NCBI GenBank assembly: GCA_025765595.1
Contig: JAIVFH010000005.1
Location: 372,001-436,000, forward strand
Direction of reading: 5' to 3'
DNA from: Obelidium mucronatum
Taxonomy: Eukaryota > Chytridiomycota > Chytridiomycetes > Chytridiales > Chytriomycetaceae
DNA length: 64,000 nucleotides
Made by a program: the position numbers and the translations under genes
Part shown: in pieces, positions 32,161 through 46,480 of the stretch
How positions within the stretch are numbered: position 1 is the first letter of the stretch
Layout: each line of letters begins with the position of its first letter
The notes under the pieces: model-generated
The model's input: only the letters and a program-made list of their open reading frames with translations
The model's database searches: none
Told to the model about the DNA's origin: nothing

Positions 32161-32377
32161 TCAGCGGTTTTAACTTCTTAAGTAACCGTTCATTTGTTTA
32201 AGACCGCGGTCCACATTCTGACATTAATTAAAACACTTATGATGTACTCGTTCAGGCGTGAAAGGATATAAATTAAAACCAGAGAAAATCATTAAGTCAT
32301 GTTTTCTGAAGATGAGATAGCGTGATTTATTTGTACATTTCTAATAACTAAGTAATTAACCCCCAAGCGTTGAGCGA

Positions 32378-33353
<976 letters not shown>

Positions 33354-33488
33354 GCCTAAGCACTGGGGATTCTTAAGTTTATTGTATCATAGATTGCTGT
33401 CATAATAAAAACGCATTATTTGCAAAAACACTTTGACTGACTGCGCATTCCACAGTAAAATATTTTGTAAAAATAAATAAATAACTTA

Positions 33489-34593
<1,105 letters not shown>

Positions 34594-34659
34594 TATAGAG
34601 TTGTAACAAAATATCGTTCGATTTTATATATAAACTGCGGACTTTCTACCGCAATAGAA

Positions 34660-35480
34660 ATAATAGTGGCTCTGAAAATAATAGAGAATCTGAAGAAGCG
34701 AAAATACAAAGGTGAAGAAGATCTGGCCGCTATGCCGTTGGGGCAGCATCCTCAACAGGGGCGCGATGTCCACGCCACTTTTGGTGGACCTATTCCACGG
34801 ACTGGTGCGGGATTCGGATTATTTGGATCATCCGGATGGGGAACGAATCCACGTTTTGCTGATTGCAAATCACTGTTTTGGCTTGTCAGTAATTCATTGG
34901 GAAGTTGGCCAAACACTCAACGCTGTGGCCGCAATCAATACTGATCGGAAATCAGAGGCAGTTTTATCATCACCAGAAACGGTCAGTACGTGTGACATGT
35001 GCGCAAAGAACTGTTGGAAGTTTGTTAATTTGTCGAAATACCAACATTGTGTACAATTGGTGGCTGAACTGGCAGCAAAGAGACTATGCTAAACATCCTT
35101 TTCCAGAAAGTATCTCAGATTCAAAATTCGTTTTGATGCTGGTCTCCTGGCTCCCACAAGCGACATCAGACACTCACTTCAGTTGAAAGCCCTCCAGCGT
35201 TCAGCAACAAATTCGCTTCGTCAAGTGTATCAAGAATGTCTTCCTGACATTGCGGATTCTTGATATTAAGGGCGTAACTGTAATTCAGAGTGTAAGCTTT
35301 CTCCAACTCCCCTCCACTTCAACTGATGGCTTTACTTTCTTAGAGAGTCCCATTCGATCGACAACGGAAGCGTCCATGACGGCTCATTCTTGGACGGATT
35401 GTTTTGGGCGAAAGTGGAGCTGAAGCAAGCGATTGCAAGTACCAAGAGCCGTCGCATAGTATGGAATTTGAGTTGAGTTT
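34660..35480 (+). other. Unresolved stretch, probably a short multi-exon gene
   Basis: About 900 bp lie between NKAP and GET3. Several open pieces look coding but do not join cleanly: 34766-35090 (MSTPLLVDLFHGLVRDSDYL), a piece after a good acceptor at 35106 (KYLRFKIRFDAGLLAPTSDI), IRFVKCIKNVFLTLRILDIK before a donor at about 35291, and GSFLDGLFWAKVELKQAIAS ending in a TGA near 35478. I do not recognise the family. Either small introns plus base errors hide one gene, or the pieces are chance. Transcript data are needed to settle it. Confidence 0.35.
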
Positions 35481-35516
35481 CAAAGAGGTTTCAAAATCAT
35501 CAGAAAAGCAAAAAAA

Positions 35517-36922
35517 ATGGGTATGTACCAATAAGTTCTTTCTTGGACCGTCACAGCTGCAGATGTCGCAGCTGTTGAGACTGGCAGCAGGAAATAGGCT
35601 TGGTGGTGCTCTAGTGTTTTTGAGTTGTTTGTTGGCTGTTGTGGTGTGATTTTGGCCAGACTTGTTTACATTGGTTTCACTAACTCACGCCTTGCCTCCT
35701 AGACGAACCACTGCCACCAACTATTCAAAACATTCTCGACCAAGAATCTCTAAGATGGATCTTTGTCGGTGGAAAGGGAGGAGTCGGAAAGACTACAAAC
35801 TCGTAAAATCAACTTTAAAAAAAAAACGTCAAATCGGGCCCCAATTTAACCAGCTCAATTGGTACATAACAGATGTTCTTTGGCCGTACAACTTGCTCAA
35901 GTGAGAGAAAAGGTTCTCTTGATTTCCACTGATCCAGCCCACAACTTGTCTGGTGTGTCAGCCACTCATAAATATGTTTCAGCTAACTAAAAAGCTACAT
36001 CCCAGATGCCTTCTGCCAAAAGTTTACCAAGGTTCCAATGCTCGTTAACGGATTCGATAATCTCTATGCGATGGTTCGTGGTCTCGTGGACTTTCAACCG
36101 CCTTTACTAACCTTAAAATCGTAGGAAATCGACCCAAACAGCAGCATGCAAGAAATGATGGACAGCAACGCCGGTGACGACTCTGGAATGCAAAGCGGTC
36201 TCCAAGAACTCGCTTTCGCCATCCCAGGTGTTGATGAAGCCATGGGTTTCGCTGAAGTCATGAAACTTGTAAAGTCCCTGGACTACAGCACAGTCGTATT
36301 CGACACGGCACCAACTGGACACACTCTGCGTTTCTTGTCTTTCCCTTCCGTCTTGGACAAGGCGTTGGGAAAATTGAGTGACTTGGGTGGTCGCTTTGGG
36401 CCAATGATTTCGCAAATGTCCAGCATGATGGGTGTTGCAGGTGCAAACCAGGAAGACATGTTTGAGAAGCTGAACAGTATGAGATCCATCATTCAAGAAG
36501 TGAATGCTCAATTCCAGGACCCTGAGTTGACCACTTTCATTTGTGTTTGTATCTCGGAGTTCTTGTCCTTGTATGAAACGGAGCGTATGATCCAGGATTT
36601 GGCGGGCTTCAACATTGATACACACAACATTATCGTGAATCAACTGCTGTACCCCAAGAAGGGTGAGTGAAACGCCTTTTTATTCATGCAGCTTGATTTA
36701 TTAGACTAATTGATTTCTTATCCCCCTTCAGCTTCCAACTGTGACCAATGTCTTGTTCGCTCCAAGATGCAAGCAAAGTATTTGAACCAAATCAACGATT
36801 TGTATGAGGACTTCCACGTCATCAAACTTCCTCTGTTGACCCAAGAAGTTCGTGGTGTCGATGCCATCAAGACCTTCTCCAAAATGCTAGTGGAGCCATA
36901 CACTCCCCCAAGCAATGTCTAA
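35517..36922 (+). CDS. GET3: GET3 / TRC40 tail-anchored protein targeting ATPase
   Basis: Six exons, 35517-35520, 35703-35802, 35873-35952, 36006-36073, 36125-36662 and 36732-36922, give 326 residues. GET3 is the cytosolic dimeric ATPase that delivers tail-anchored proteins to the ER. Visible motifs: P-loop [22 protein letters not shown] (switch I), [13 protein letters not shown], the hydrophobic groove region, [10 protein letters not shown] and the zinc-coordinating pair in NCDQCLVR that joins the dimer. The first exon is only ATGG: the ATG plus one base, then GTATGT and a 182-nt intron. This restores [20 protein letters not shown] and all phases agree. Confidence 0.93.
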
Positions 36923-37082
36923 GTGAAAAGAAAAATTGTGTATTCAATATATAAGTATTTGGAGGAACGGCGGGACAAATATGTTCTTTGTTGTGTTCTG
37001 GTTCAGTCGACAAAATAAATTGGCTTTATTAAAACCACCCCAAGACGAGACGTATACTAAGACTATATGAGGCCGAGTTATA

Positions 37083-39005
37083 TCACTCGCGACCAATGTC
37101 GCGCCCAAAAAGCTTGCATTTCATCCAGTCGAAACCAACAAGAACTCTGTTTCTCAGTGAAAAGAGGTTGTTGAGGTACGCCGAGCGCCAAAAGATGAAG
37201 GTCATGACTCCACTGAGATGGATGTTCCCTGGCAAGTCGGCAATCGCCTTGTCGCTCCCGACGTATGCAAGAGATCCTTGGTGATTGTAGCTGTTTATAT
37301 ACAGCAAAGTTTTAATCGCATGATTCGAATTCAAAAACAAAAAAGGGGTACATACATGAAAGGCTTCAGTTTGCTTTGAACAAATTCTTCCTCCTTGTTT
37401 CCCTGCTCCACAAAGGCAGCCTGCTCTCTCTTCAACACAGCCAATTGGGCAAATTGGTCAGCCAAGTATGCACCCTGTCTTGAAGCAACCTGAGCAGTCG
37501 GTGCCCACTTTGTAGCACTGCAATCACCCAAAGCATAGATGGAGCCGCGCGATCCCTTCACAAGCATCCACTCGTCTGTAACAAGACCCCTCCTCTGATT
37601 CTGAATCTCTTTGGGAAGTTTGGCAATCAAATCGGCGACAACAGGTCGTGCAGTGTTACCAGTTGCCCAAACGAGCAACCCATATGGAATAGTTTCCAAC
37701 TGCTTTTCCTTATTCAGAACCAAGATATCTTTTTGGTGCACCTCTTTCACGGCAGTGTTGTTTAGAATCGTCACTTTGTTTTCAGCAAAGGTTTGTTCAG
37801 TGTATTGGATGAGGTCCTTGGAGAACATTGGAAGAACGTGAGGTGTTGCTTCCACTAGAGTGATTTTAAACTTTCCCGCGATTTCGGGATACCATGTTGT
37901 AATGTCGTCGTGCAGAAAATCGTGTAGTTCTGCGGCATATTCGACACCAGTGGGGCCGCCTCCAACGACAACTATTGTTTTTTTGGTGATTTTTTGGTGA
38001 TTTATTAGTTTTTTTTTGGTGATGATTTGTAATACAAAAGATGACAGTTACCCATGTGCAAGAGTCTGTTAATTTCGGCTTCTGATTGGCCAGGAAAAGC
38101 GGCTGATTCCAAACAATCCAAAAGTTGGGTTCTGATGCGGCGAGCATCCCAAGCTTCCTTCAAGAAACAAGCTGTTTTTGGTGGTTAGCCTTTCCCTTTT
38201 CTTTTTTTTTTTTTTTTTTTTTTTTTTGGACTCTCACCGTGTTCCTTGACACCTGGAATTCCAAACGTAGCATTTTCGGCACCAACACCGACAACCAAAT
38301 AATCATATTTGATGACTTGTGTTGATACATCTCCCTTGATCTCACTACTATCCTCCACAGTAATTGTCTTGTTATCTGGATCAATGTTGGTGCACGCTCC
38401 TTCCACAAACATAATCTGTCTCTTCTTGAATCGCGTCAAGAAACGAATAGGTTGCATTATACTTCGAAGCTCCACCGTTCCAACCGTGCATGACGGAAGC
38501 AATGGTGTAAACAAGAAATAAGCACGTGGCGAAACCAAAACAACGTTGTAGTTTTCAGTATCCAAGTCTTTGAGCAACGATGTGGATCCCCATCCTGTAC
38601 CAAGAATTGCGATCGTCTTTTTTGAGTGGTCCCATTCGAATTGAGGAAGTGGGTGACGGCTTTCGTAGATTGTCCAACCAACAACAATGAGACCCAAAGC
38701 CGCAGATCCTTATTTGTTAATTTTTCAGAGAGTTAGTACAATATCGAGGAGGCAAAGAGCAATGAGTCAAAAAATGAGCATCTCCGATTTGGAGTATAGC
38801 TCGAGGTTGATCCAAGTTTTCCCCCCCATTGTTGAGAAAGAGAAAACCAAAAAAAGAGACCCTCACCTTTCAGGACTCTCTTGGTCCATTTAAATCTCGG
38901 AGAAACAGGAACATTTGCAACAGTGCTGTTGAATCGCGCACTGGGAAAACTGGTGGTGAACCGTGTTGCTGGTCGTTGAACAACACGAGATAAGAGCGTG
39001 GACAT
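37083..39005 (-). CDS. NDE1: Type II (alternative) NADH:ubiquinone oxidoreductase, mitochondrial
   Basis: Starts MSTLLSRVVQRPATRFTTSF, an Arg/Ser/Thr-rich presequence that should target mitochondria, and ends at TGA 37083-37085. At least five exons. The enzyme passes electrons from NADH to ubiquinone without pumping protons. Two dinucleotide folds are clear: KTIAILGTGWGSTSLLKDLD and VVVGGGPTGVEYAAELHDFL. Others: FTPLLPSCTVGTVELRSIMQ, YDYLVVGVGAENATFGIPGV, LLVWATGNTARPV, YALGDCSA and the C-terminal SLRNRVLVGFDWMKCKLFGR. A hydrophobic stretch after the presequence (LGLIVVGWTIY) may anchor it. Whether it faces the matrix (NDI) or the intermembrane space (NDE) cannot be told. One intron contains a 26-base T run at 38202-38227. 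Confidence 0.9.
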
Positions 39006-39505
39006 TGTTCAAATTTCCGGGCCTCTTTTTTTTCTTTTTTCTTTTCTGACAAGCAGCAGTATAAAAAAATCTAATAAGTACTTTCAGATTACCTTTACAT
39101 GCTTTTATTTCTCTATGTAACGGGTTGGAGGATAGCGAGGTTCAGGTGTCTTCATAATTTTTGGTTTAGGGCCTACCACCTATTATTCTTATCACCCGCA
39201 ACATACTTTGTGCAAAAAAGAATAATTGATATCAAATGAACAGAATATAGGAATCAATGAGCAGAATACAATATTTCAAAAATCGTGCACACGAGAAACT
39301 GAATAAGGAAGATTCCAATCCATGGAGGTCAATCATGGACAGACAACAAATCAATTGCGGTATTTTACTGCATAGACTGGCCAGGTTTGAAACGACTGTG
39401 TGTGTTTGTGGAATTGTCACTTGTATTGAAAAATAAATAAAACGCGAAACCAGAATCGCTTGTTTATCTGACACTGAACGGACTTAACACTTACTCTGCC
39501 GCTGA
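39006..39505. other. Divergent intergenic region, about 500 bp
   Basis: Separates the NADH dehydrogenase start from the androglobin start. No long frame, tRNA or repeat is apparent. It presumably holds both promoters; it is the widest promoter space in the window. Confidence 0.5.
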
Positions 39506-42500
39506 ATGAAAAAACTAGTGGATAGCGCAAAGGCGGGTGGCCTCAAATCAGGAACACTGAAGAAGGCTGGTCAAGGAGCATCGACTGCCATTCTGGCTGG
39601 AGGAGCAGCGGCAGCAGCAGGAGGATCGAGCTCCGGCGATGATTCAGTAGATATTCCCGTTGTAATTTTCCCTGAATGGAGCGATGCAGAGGTTGCAGCT
39701 GAAAAGTGGAGCACCAAACATGCATTTGAGGATCCAGAAGGACTCGCGCCGCTTCCACGATCACTGAGATCACTGCTTCCTGCAAAAGCGAATGAGCCTG
39801 GCTATATCCAAAAAAGGTTGGTTTTTCGTAGTCGCGTGAATTAGTGCTGAGAGATATCAATCTTACAGACACATCGATATTCTTGGCGATGGATCAACGC
39901 CGGTCGGAGTTGCGGCACCTGCATTAGTCGACGATGCTTTTTGTGCTGTGCAAGTAATTGCTCCCGCTGTGGGGGCTCATCTTAATCACTCTTCTGTCGC
40001 AACACGGGCAAAGTCAAGCGTCGAAGAAACCCAAGAAACAGGTGCAAATCTTGAGTCCTTACCCCCCACTGAATCAGTTGGAAGTGATTCGGAGCATCTG
40101 GCCGCTGCATCCGGCTCAAACCAGAATATTTCTCAGTCAGTGGCGCCAGATGTCCTACTGTCTGGAATAGATGGCCAAGGCGCCGCTCTTTCCACTATTA
40201 ACCTGGAGGAAGATATAAACGCAATCTCGCAATCGCAAAGCTCAGAACAAGAGAACTTGGCAGCCACCTCCAAATTTTTCCAACAGAACCGCCATATCTT
40301 GGGTTCAGAGCTTGTGCGTCAAATTCTTGCAACATTCCATCTCTTGTACGACCAATCTAAAGTTTCACGCGCCAATAATTTGACGGATGAGTTCTCGCCA
40401 TGGGAAAACCTGTATCCGAAAGGAAAAGACGGATTGCCAATGTATAATCCGTCAGGAAGATACGCAGTCAAGCTGTTTTGGCTCGGATGTTGGCGCAAAG
40501 TCATTGTCGATGACAGAATTCCAGTGGATGATCAGAATAGACCCCTTGTAGTGTGCAGTCCAGTTGCTCAGGAAATATGGCCATTGTTGATTACCAAAGC
40601 CCTGTTGAAAATTGCTTCTTCAAGTTATCGGGAAAATGACGCTCTCCCTGCAACAATGAATGGTAATGATTCACTGCGGCCTTTTGAGCATGGGGACTTT
40701 GATGTCTTCCATGCTCTTAAAGGATGGATTCCAGAAAAGATAAGCGTCGGAGATCGAGAGGAAAGAATGAGCCGACTCTGGGCATCTTTGAATGACGTCA
40801 ACTTCAAAAACCTGATGAATTTTCCCCCTGCTCCAAAGAATGTTATTTGGGGTGCACCCGTTGCCCCTGTTGTTGCAGGCACCAGCTGTTCCTGCGAAAG
40901 GTGGTGCTGCGGCTGCGGCTGCTGCTGCTGCTGCAGCTCCGGCCCCACCTCAAACTTCTTCTAATATCGGCAATGAAAGGTTGAATTCTCCAGGAGGTGG
41001 AAAGTCAGGTCCTTATTCAATTGTTTTGGCGCAACGCCACGGTGATGTATGAAGTTAACCTAAATTTCTCTTATTTCGCATTCATTGGACTTATTCCTCT
41101 ATTATTTGAAGGATGCATCTGAAAAACTGGACCTACAATCAATTTCGTATTTATTCCGAATCACCGATGTGAAGGAGACTGGGACTATCGGTGGACATCC
41201 TTGCGATCAAAAGATATTGGTCATGAAAAACTTCTTTAGTTTGGGGTACTCTTATTCCGATTAGTTTGTAGGGTTTCAGACTAACGTTGTCAATTAGCCG
41301 GTCAAAAAAACTTGGCAATTCAAAACAGGCTGAAGAGCCTCCAGTTCCAGACGAAACAGAATTTCAAATTTCATTTTCTGAGTTTATTAAATCTTATAGG
41401 TATGTGTGCAATTGCGCTACAGGAGCTGACATCACAACAGGCATATTGTGATTTATCATAATCAGGGGTCCTTCAAAACGCTTCGAAGTATTCAGAACAT
41501 TGTAGATCCGACCAAATCGAGTGACGTGACGCGTATACCGCCTATACTTTGTACGTTTTCTCCAGTCTCCAAGTTCGACTAACGTCAAAAATCTCAGATT
41601 TACCTGATATCAGCAAAGAATCCCATATTTTCTGCACTTTATCTACCTTTGGGCGAACAAAATCAGATGGTCAAAGCCAAGTCTCATCAGTAATGATTGA
41701 AAACTATGATTGGAAGTTCGATCCAGCCAATTCAAGCATATCACGTGTTCCAGTCCTTCGATTGAACACAAACTCTACTCTCGCAACATATTTCAACTTT
41801 CCGGCTGGGTAAATAACGGCAGGTAGAAGAAAACCGGTCCTAACAAGAAACAAAAACAGAAATAATGCGTTCAGATTTGTTGTCGACTGTCCCACTTCAT
41901 ACAATCTCTCCTTTTGGTCACGCGATGAATTTATAATGGAAGACGAAGCCAAATACGCGTCTGAAAGGCTTGGACTCTGCGTTCGAGATATTGATGAATC
42001 ATTTCCGGCACAAACGGCAGGATCATGGTTTATGTTATTCAAGTATAACGACACCTCCCCTGCCATGCATATCTTTATCTTAAGCACTAAATAATACTCT
42101 GAAACTCAGGAATCAAATTCGATTCACGGAGTCTGTGTATTTGGCTGCATCACTTTACGTTCCAGACAGTCTCCAAACATCCGCCTGTCTTAGAATGTTT
42201 GACAACGATTCGGGAAAAGAACTCCCCCATATATTTCATAACTTGAAGTCAAGCCTTTTTTCACCCAACACGGTAATCGATTTATATGAACCTCACAACA
42301 ATTCAGCAAACACTGATCTAAACATACCAATTGACAGAATGGATATACTCTTCTGGCGGATTGCAGAACTTCAACAGCCAGACCCGCAGGAAAATGGAAA
42401 CTCCGACTTATTTCGGATCCTGTTCCAATCTATGCCATAGACAAACCACCAACCGAACTGTCCATTAAACCAATCACTCAAGATTTTGAAGATGCCTATG

Positions 42501-45074
42501 TTCCAAATAAGCACAACATTCTCTTTCGGTATGTCTGGCGACCGTTTTTACTGTTGTTGTTTTCATCATTCATTCTTTGGATGATTGACTTCGAATCCTC
42601 ACAGATTTGTTCTGAAAGTCAAAGATGCACCCGAAAACGTGGCGTCAATGCAACTGATATTTTCTCTCCCTCAAGCAATGCTGAAGCTTCAAGTGTTTGA
42701 TAATGATGTTGAGATCGCTTCCGCTTCTGGGAAAGGCATTGTTTCATTGCACACAGTCAGCCTGCAGCAAGTAATTGACGATATTCCGGCAGCTACAGCT
42801 GCAGCTGGAGGAGGAAAAGGGGATAGCAAGAAAGACAAAGAAGCTGCTGAGAAGAAAGAAAAAGAAGAAAAGGAAAGGCTTGCGGCGGCGGCAGCGGCGG
42901 CGGCAGCAGCAGCAGCCGCACCAGGGGTATAAGTTTCAGTGCTGAAAATTTCTTTGGCTGACTTTATAGCAAAACAGGAGAAACCGCCAATTAAACATCG
43001 ATATGTACTGCAAGCGACTGTCCAACAACTTGAGCTGCTAAAACCAAATTCAGCCAGTTTACTGGGTGCCGGTGTTGACAACTCAAACCGTATCGCGTCC
43101 GCCAGAGCTGGGGGAAAAGCTCCATCGTCGGCATCCCCTTCAAAAGCAAAGAAGAAGGCTTCTGCTGGAGTTCCCACTTTCGCGACCGATCCGGCAAACG
43201 GTTCGCCGGCAGCGGCAACGGCACCTGCCGAAGTCACATGGACCTGGAAACTTCGCATAATTTCCACAGACACAGCCTCATTAAATGTAGTCAAAGATAC
43301 TGAAAAGGAGGATCGTTACAAAATGATAAAGGATAGTTGGGAAACTAGCCAGCAAGGTCGCTCATTAAAAGCACGCGAAGCACGAGAACAATACCTCAAA
43401 CTTGTCGAATCGGGATCAATTAAACCATTGGCCATCATGCTGATGCCCTCATTGGATGATGTTCCACCAGTTGCTCCAATTGGAAAACCAAAAGAAGTCG
43501 TCATAACCGCCACAGGAGCCGATCTTGTCTATAAACCGTGGGTTATCCTCAAAGAAAATGGCCAGGGAAGTCGAAGGCTGGATTCTATGGACAAGCAAGT
43601 CTCTGTATTCGGCACCAATGGAGAGAAAATTGTGTACGACGCATCCAAACCCATCAGTTCGGCCGGCACTGAAGCCACAATAGCGACACCAATGACAGGA
43701 AGGTCCGCCAGCTTATTTGAAGAAGTAAATCTGGACGGATTGAAACCAATAAGTGCGTCAAGTACTGAAGGGATCAGAATAGTAACATCTGCAACTGGGA
43801 AGCGAAGCTCACTCAAACCAGGATCTAGTATTATTTCATCGCCATCGCCAAATACAGCTCAAACAACTAATGAGGTCTCCCAAGAACCCAGCACTATCAT
43901 CCCCACAATTTCTGCCACAACCACAAATGATTCAAATGAACATCTCCACAACGCAGCAATCACGACAACCATGAAAATTTCCACAACTTCACGACAAAAT
44001 GTGAAATTCATGACTCCCCACAATGACAACACCGACGACACTGAAGACCAAGAGTCCGATGGTCTCGGTGAATGCCCCAGTACCGTGAACGACCTCCAAA
44101 ATTATCTTAAAGGAAAATCAACATACACTCGACGCGCAACTCTTTTTAATATGGGGTCTCAAATGGTTGGGTTGAAACCACCGTTGCCGGGAGATGCATT
44201 TGAGTTTAAATTGCCTACCGTGACGCTTCCCGGAGGATACAAGAAACAGTTGGACATTCGAACATCGGTACAAGGAAACGGAGGGTATGTAAGAAGGGGA
44301 AGCAAACTTTGGGAAGTTGCTGCAAAGAAGCTTCAAGCCGTCGGCGCAGTATCCGCTGGTTCAGGCGGAAGCGGGACAAATGTTGCCGGTACAGGCGCGG
44401 CTGGGTTTCGTGCATCTGAAGCGGCATCTTCGACAAAGAGTTATAATACGTCGTTGGAATCAATGGCGGGAGGTGGAACTGACCCAGGGAAACCAAGTGT
44501 AACTGTTGCGGTTATTCGAGAATCTGCTTCCGAAATCGATGAGTTAGAGTCGGAATATGATGAAACGAGAATGTCGGTATTCCCACCATCGCGGAAACAG
44601 AGTTTCCAAAATGGTTGGAAACCTCCACCACCGAGTAAACTCATTGGCCGTGTCTTAAACGACGCGGACCGTGAAGAAAGGGCTCTAAAAAGATTGGATA
44701 AGCTCCAAGAGCATCTTCAGTTCCACGAAGAAGTGTTGAGGTCGCGGTTATCCGATAAAGAGTTCCGAAACAGAGTAAAACAATATGTGACGGATAAAAT
44801 GGAAGAAATCTTAATGGATATTGACGAAGAGAGAGGGCTGGATCAGATCCGAAGAGAAATGTATCGTGCTCGAGTTGCAAAAGAGTTGAGTGTTGTTCGG
44901 AAATACTTATTCAATCGATTACTAATTGATGAACCCAGATATGAAGATGCATCAAAGCTTAAGTTGCAGCAGGAAATGCAACGCGCAGCAGAGTTAGCAG
45001 CGTTGGAAGGAGCTGCCGCCGAAGAACAAGCGAAAGATGCAGCGGCCGCCGGGAAAAAGAAGGGGAAAAAATAA
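39506..45074 (+). CDS. ADGB: Androglobin (calpain-like and globin-type protein)
   Basis: A long multi-exon gene. The start region has IPVVIFPEWSDAEVAAEKWS and FEDPEGLAPLPRSLRS, as in androglobin. A calpain-7-like part follows: YDQSKVSRANNLTDEFSPWE, KLFWLGCWRKVIVDDRIPVD and SPVAQEIWPLLITKALLKIA. Later come MIENYDWKFDPANSSISRVP, GYTLLADCRTSTARPAGKWKLRLISDPVP (spliced after an acceptor at about 42338), AYVPNKHNILFR, IKHRYVLQATVQQLELLKP and DTEKEDRYKMIKDSWETSQQ, ending GKKKGKK. Androglobins occur with motile flagella and regulate spermiogenesis in mammals. Two points are unresolved: 40842-40878 is either a 37-nt intron or a base insertion, and TAA is in frame at 42930-42932 after a poly-Ala run. 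I did not pin down the rearranged globin residues. Confidence 0.82.
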
Positions 45075-45202
45075 TTGAATTATAATTTATTATTTGTAAA
45101 CTCCGCTCGTTTGTTTTCCTTGGCCTGCTTTTGCAGAATGCTTGATTTTCCTGAATTTCCAAGCAGTAATAATTGGCCCCTGACAAAACACTTTTCATCA
45201 GA

Positions 45203-46430
45203 ATGACACAGAAACCTACCGATTCAGATCTCTTGCCAAAGAGTCTAACTAACGACAGCTGTCATTGCGTAGTCCAAATGCCATCAACAGACACATCACT
45301 GGTTGAGGAAAAAGCAATCACCCGTTTTCCAACCGATATTCTGCTTCAAATCCTAAGCTGGATACATCCGCGCAAAATACAGAAATATCGACGTCTTTCC
45401 CACTTTTTCAATGCAACCCTTCAATCGCGACACTTTGCCCTCTTGAACCTCAGTCGCTTCATCAAGAAAGAAGGGGAAGAAGAGGGAATTTCCTCCGAAT
45501 CAGTTCTTCTCACCCTACCACATTGTACGAGTAGCAGCCATCGCGCAAACGAGCTGGATAAACTATGGCTCGCTTGGCCTCCCGAATACCAGCAAACATA
45601 CATTGAATCGCGACTTTTGAAATTCTCCGTCTTGGACTGGCAAGGAACGGAATTTACATCCTCATTCATCTTTGATCACCCCCAGGTGCCGCCACTTTGC
45701 TTGGAGTCACCTTTGTCTTCTTGTTCAAGTTTGTTGGAAGCAGAGGCATCGTTTCGTGGATCTCCAAAAGTTCCCGTCCTCAACGCGTTTATGCAACTGG
45801 TGCATCTGAAACAGCTGAACCTCAGCAACTGTAATCTGGCTGGTGAGATTCCGCGTGAATTCGGAACAACAATGAAGCTGTTGCAATCCTTGAAGTTGGA
45901 TTCAAACGGGTTGTCGGGCGAAATCCCTAAAGAGTTGGGACAACTGAAGGCCCTGCGAGTACTCACATTGGAGCAGAATCAGTTGCAGGGACATATTCCC
46001 CATTGAGTTATGGGATCTTACAGAACTAGAAGTTCTGTGTTTGAGTGGGAATACCTTAACGGGGGAATTGTCACCATTGATTGGCAAGCTGGCGTCTTTA
46101 CATGTGCTAAGAGTTTCTTCAAATCGATTAGAAGGTAGTTTGCCTTTTGAATTGGGGCACTTGGTGGGATTGGAGGTGCTTTGGTTGAACGACAACCAGC
46201 TGGTGGGTGGTATTCCAGCCTCGTTCCGCAACTTGGAAAACCTAAATGAGGTTTGCTTAACTGGGAATTGCGTTCATCTGTTGTTACCTAGGGAGATTGA
46301 GAAAGGGTCAAGAATGTGGAGCCTGCTGATGCAGAATCGCCTACCCAATGTGGTCAGAATCTTGGTTTGTGGAGCAATGGGATTTTTTTGCCTGGACTCC
46401 CTCGTTGATGTTTTTGTTGGGATTGTTTGA
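45203..46430 (+). CDS. F-box protein with plant-type leucine-rich repeats (copy 1), one frame break
   Basis: The F-box is FPTDILLQILSWIHPRKIQKYRRLSHFFNATL, residues about 50-95. A linker follows with the family motif DKLWLAWPPEYQQTYIESRL, then LRRs of the plant type (LxxNxLxGxIPxELGxLxxL), for example LQSLKLDSNGLSGEIPKELG. The frame stops after QGHIPH at about 46006, but dropping one C from the CCCC run at 45998-46001 continues with IELWDLTELEVLCLSGNTLT and four more repeats to 46430. F-box proteins bring substrates to SCF ubiquitin ligases; the LRR would choose the substrate. A hydrophobic C-terminus (ILVCGAMGFFCLDSLVDVFV) is notable. It may be an assembly indel or a decaying copy. Confidence 0.78.
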
Positions 46431-46480
46431 CCTTATTTTATTTGTATTCGAACATGTATTAAAACACTATTGAAATCGCG

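Noticed and set aside
35404..35649. An 81-codon frame ending in a hydrophobic tail, resembling a tail-anchored protein beside GET3
   Set aside because: It lies across the end of the upstream unresolved stretch and inside the first GET3 intron; the tail-anchor resemblance is coincidental.
40840..40880. A certain frameshift in androglobin
   Set aside because: A 37-nt GT-AG intron with a good pyrimidine tract explains the frame change equally well, so I did not call it an error.
42300..42440. A further frame break in androglobin at the frame ending near 42440
   Set aside because: A normal intron (donor GTAATC after TCACCCAACACG, acceptor ACAG at about 42338) joins the correct frame GYTLLADCRTS; no break is needed.
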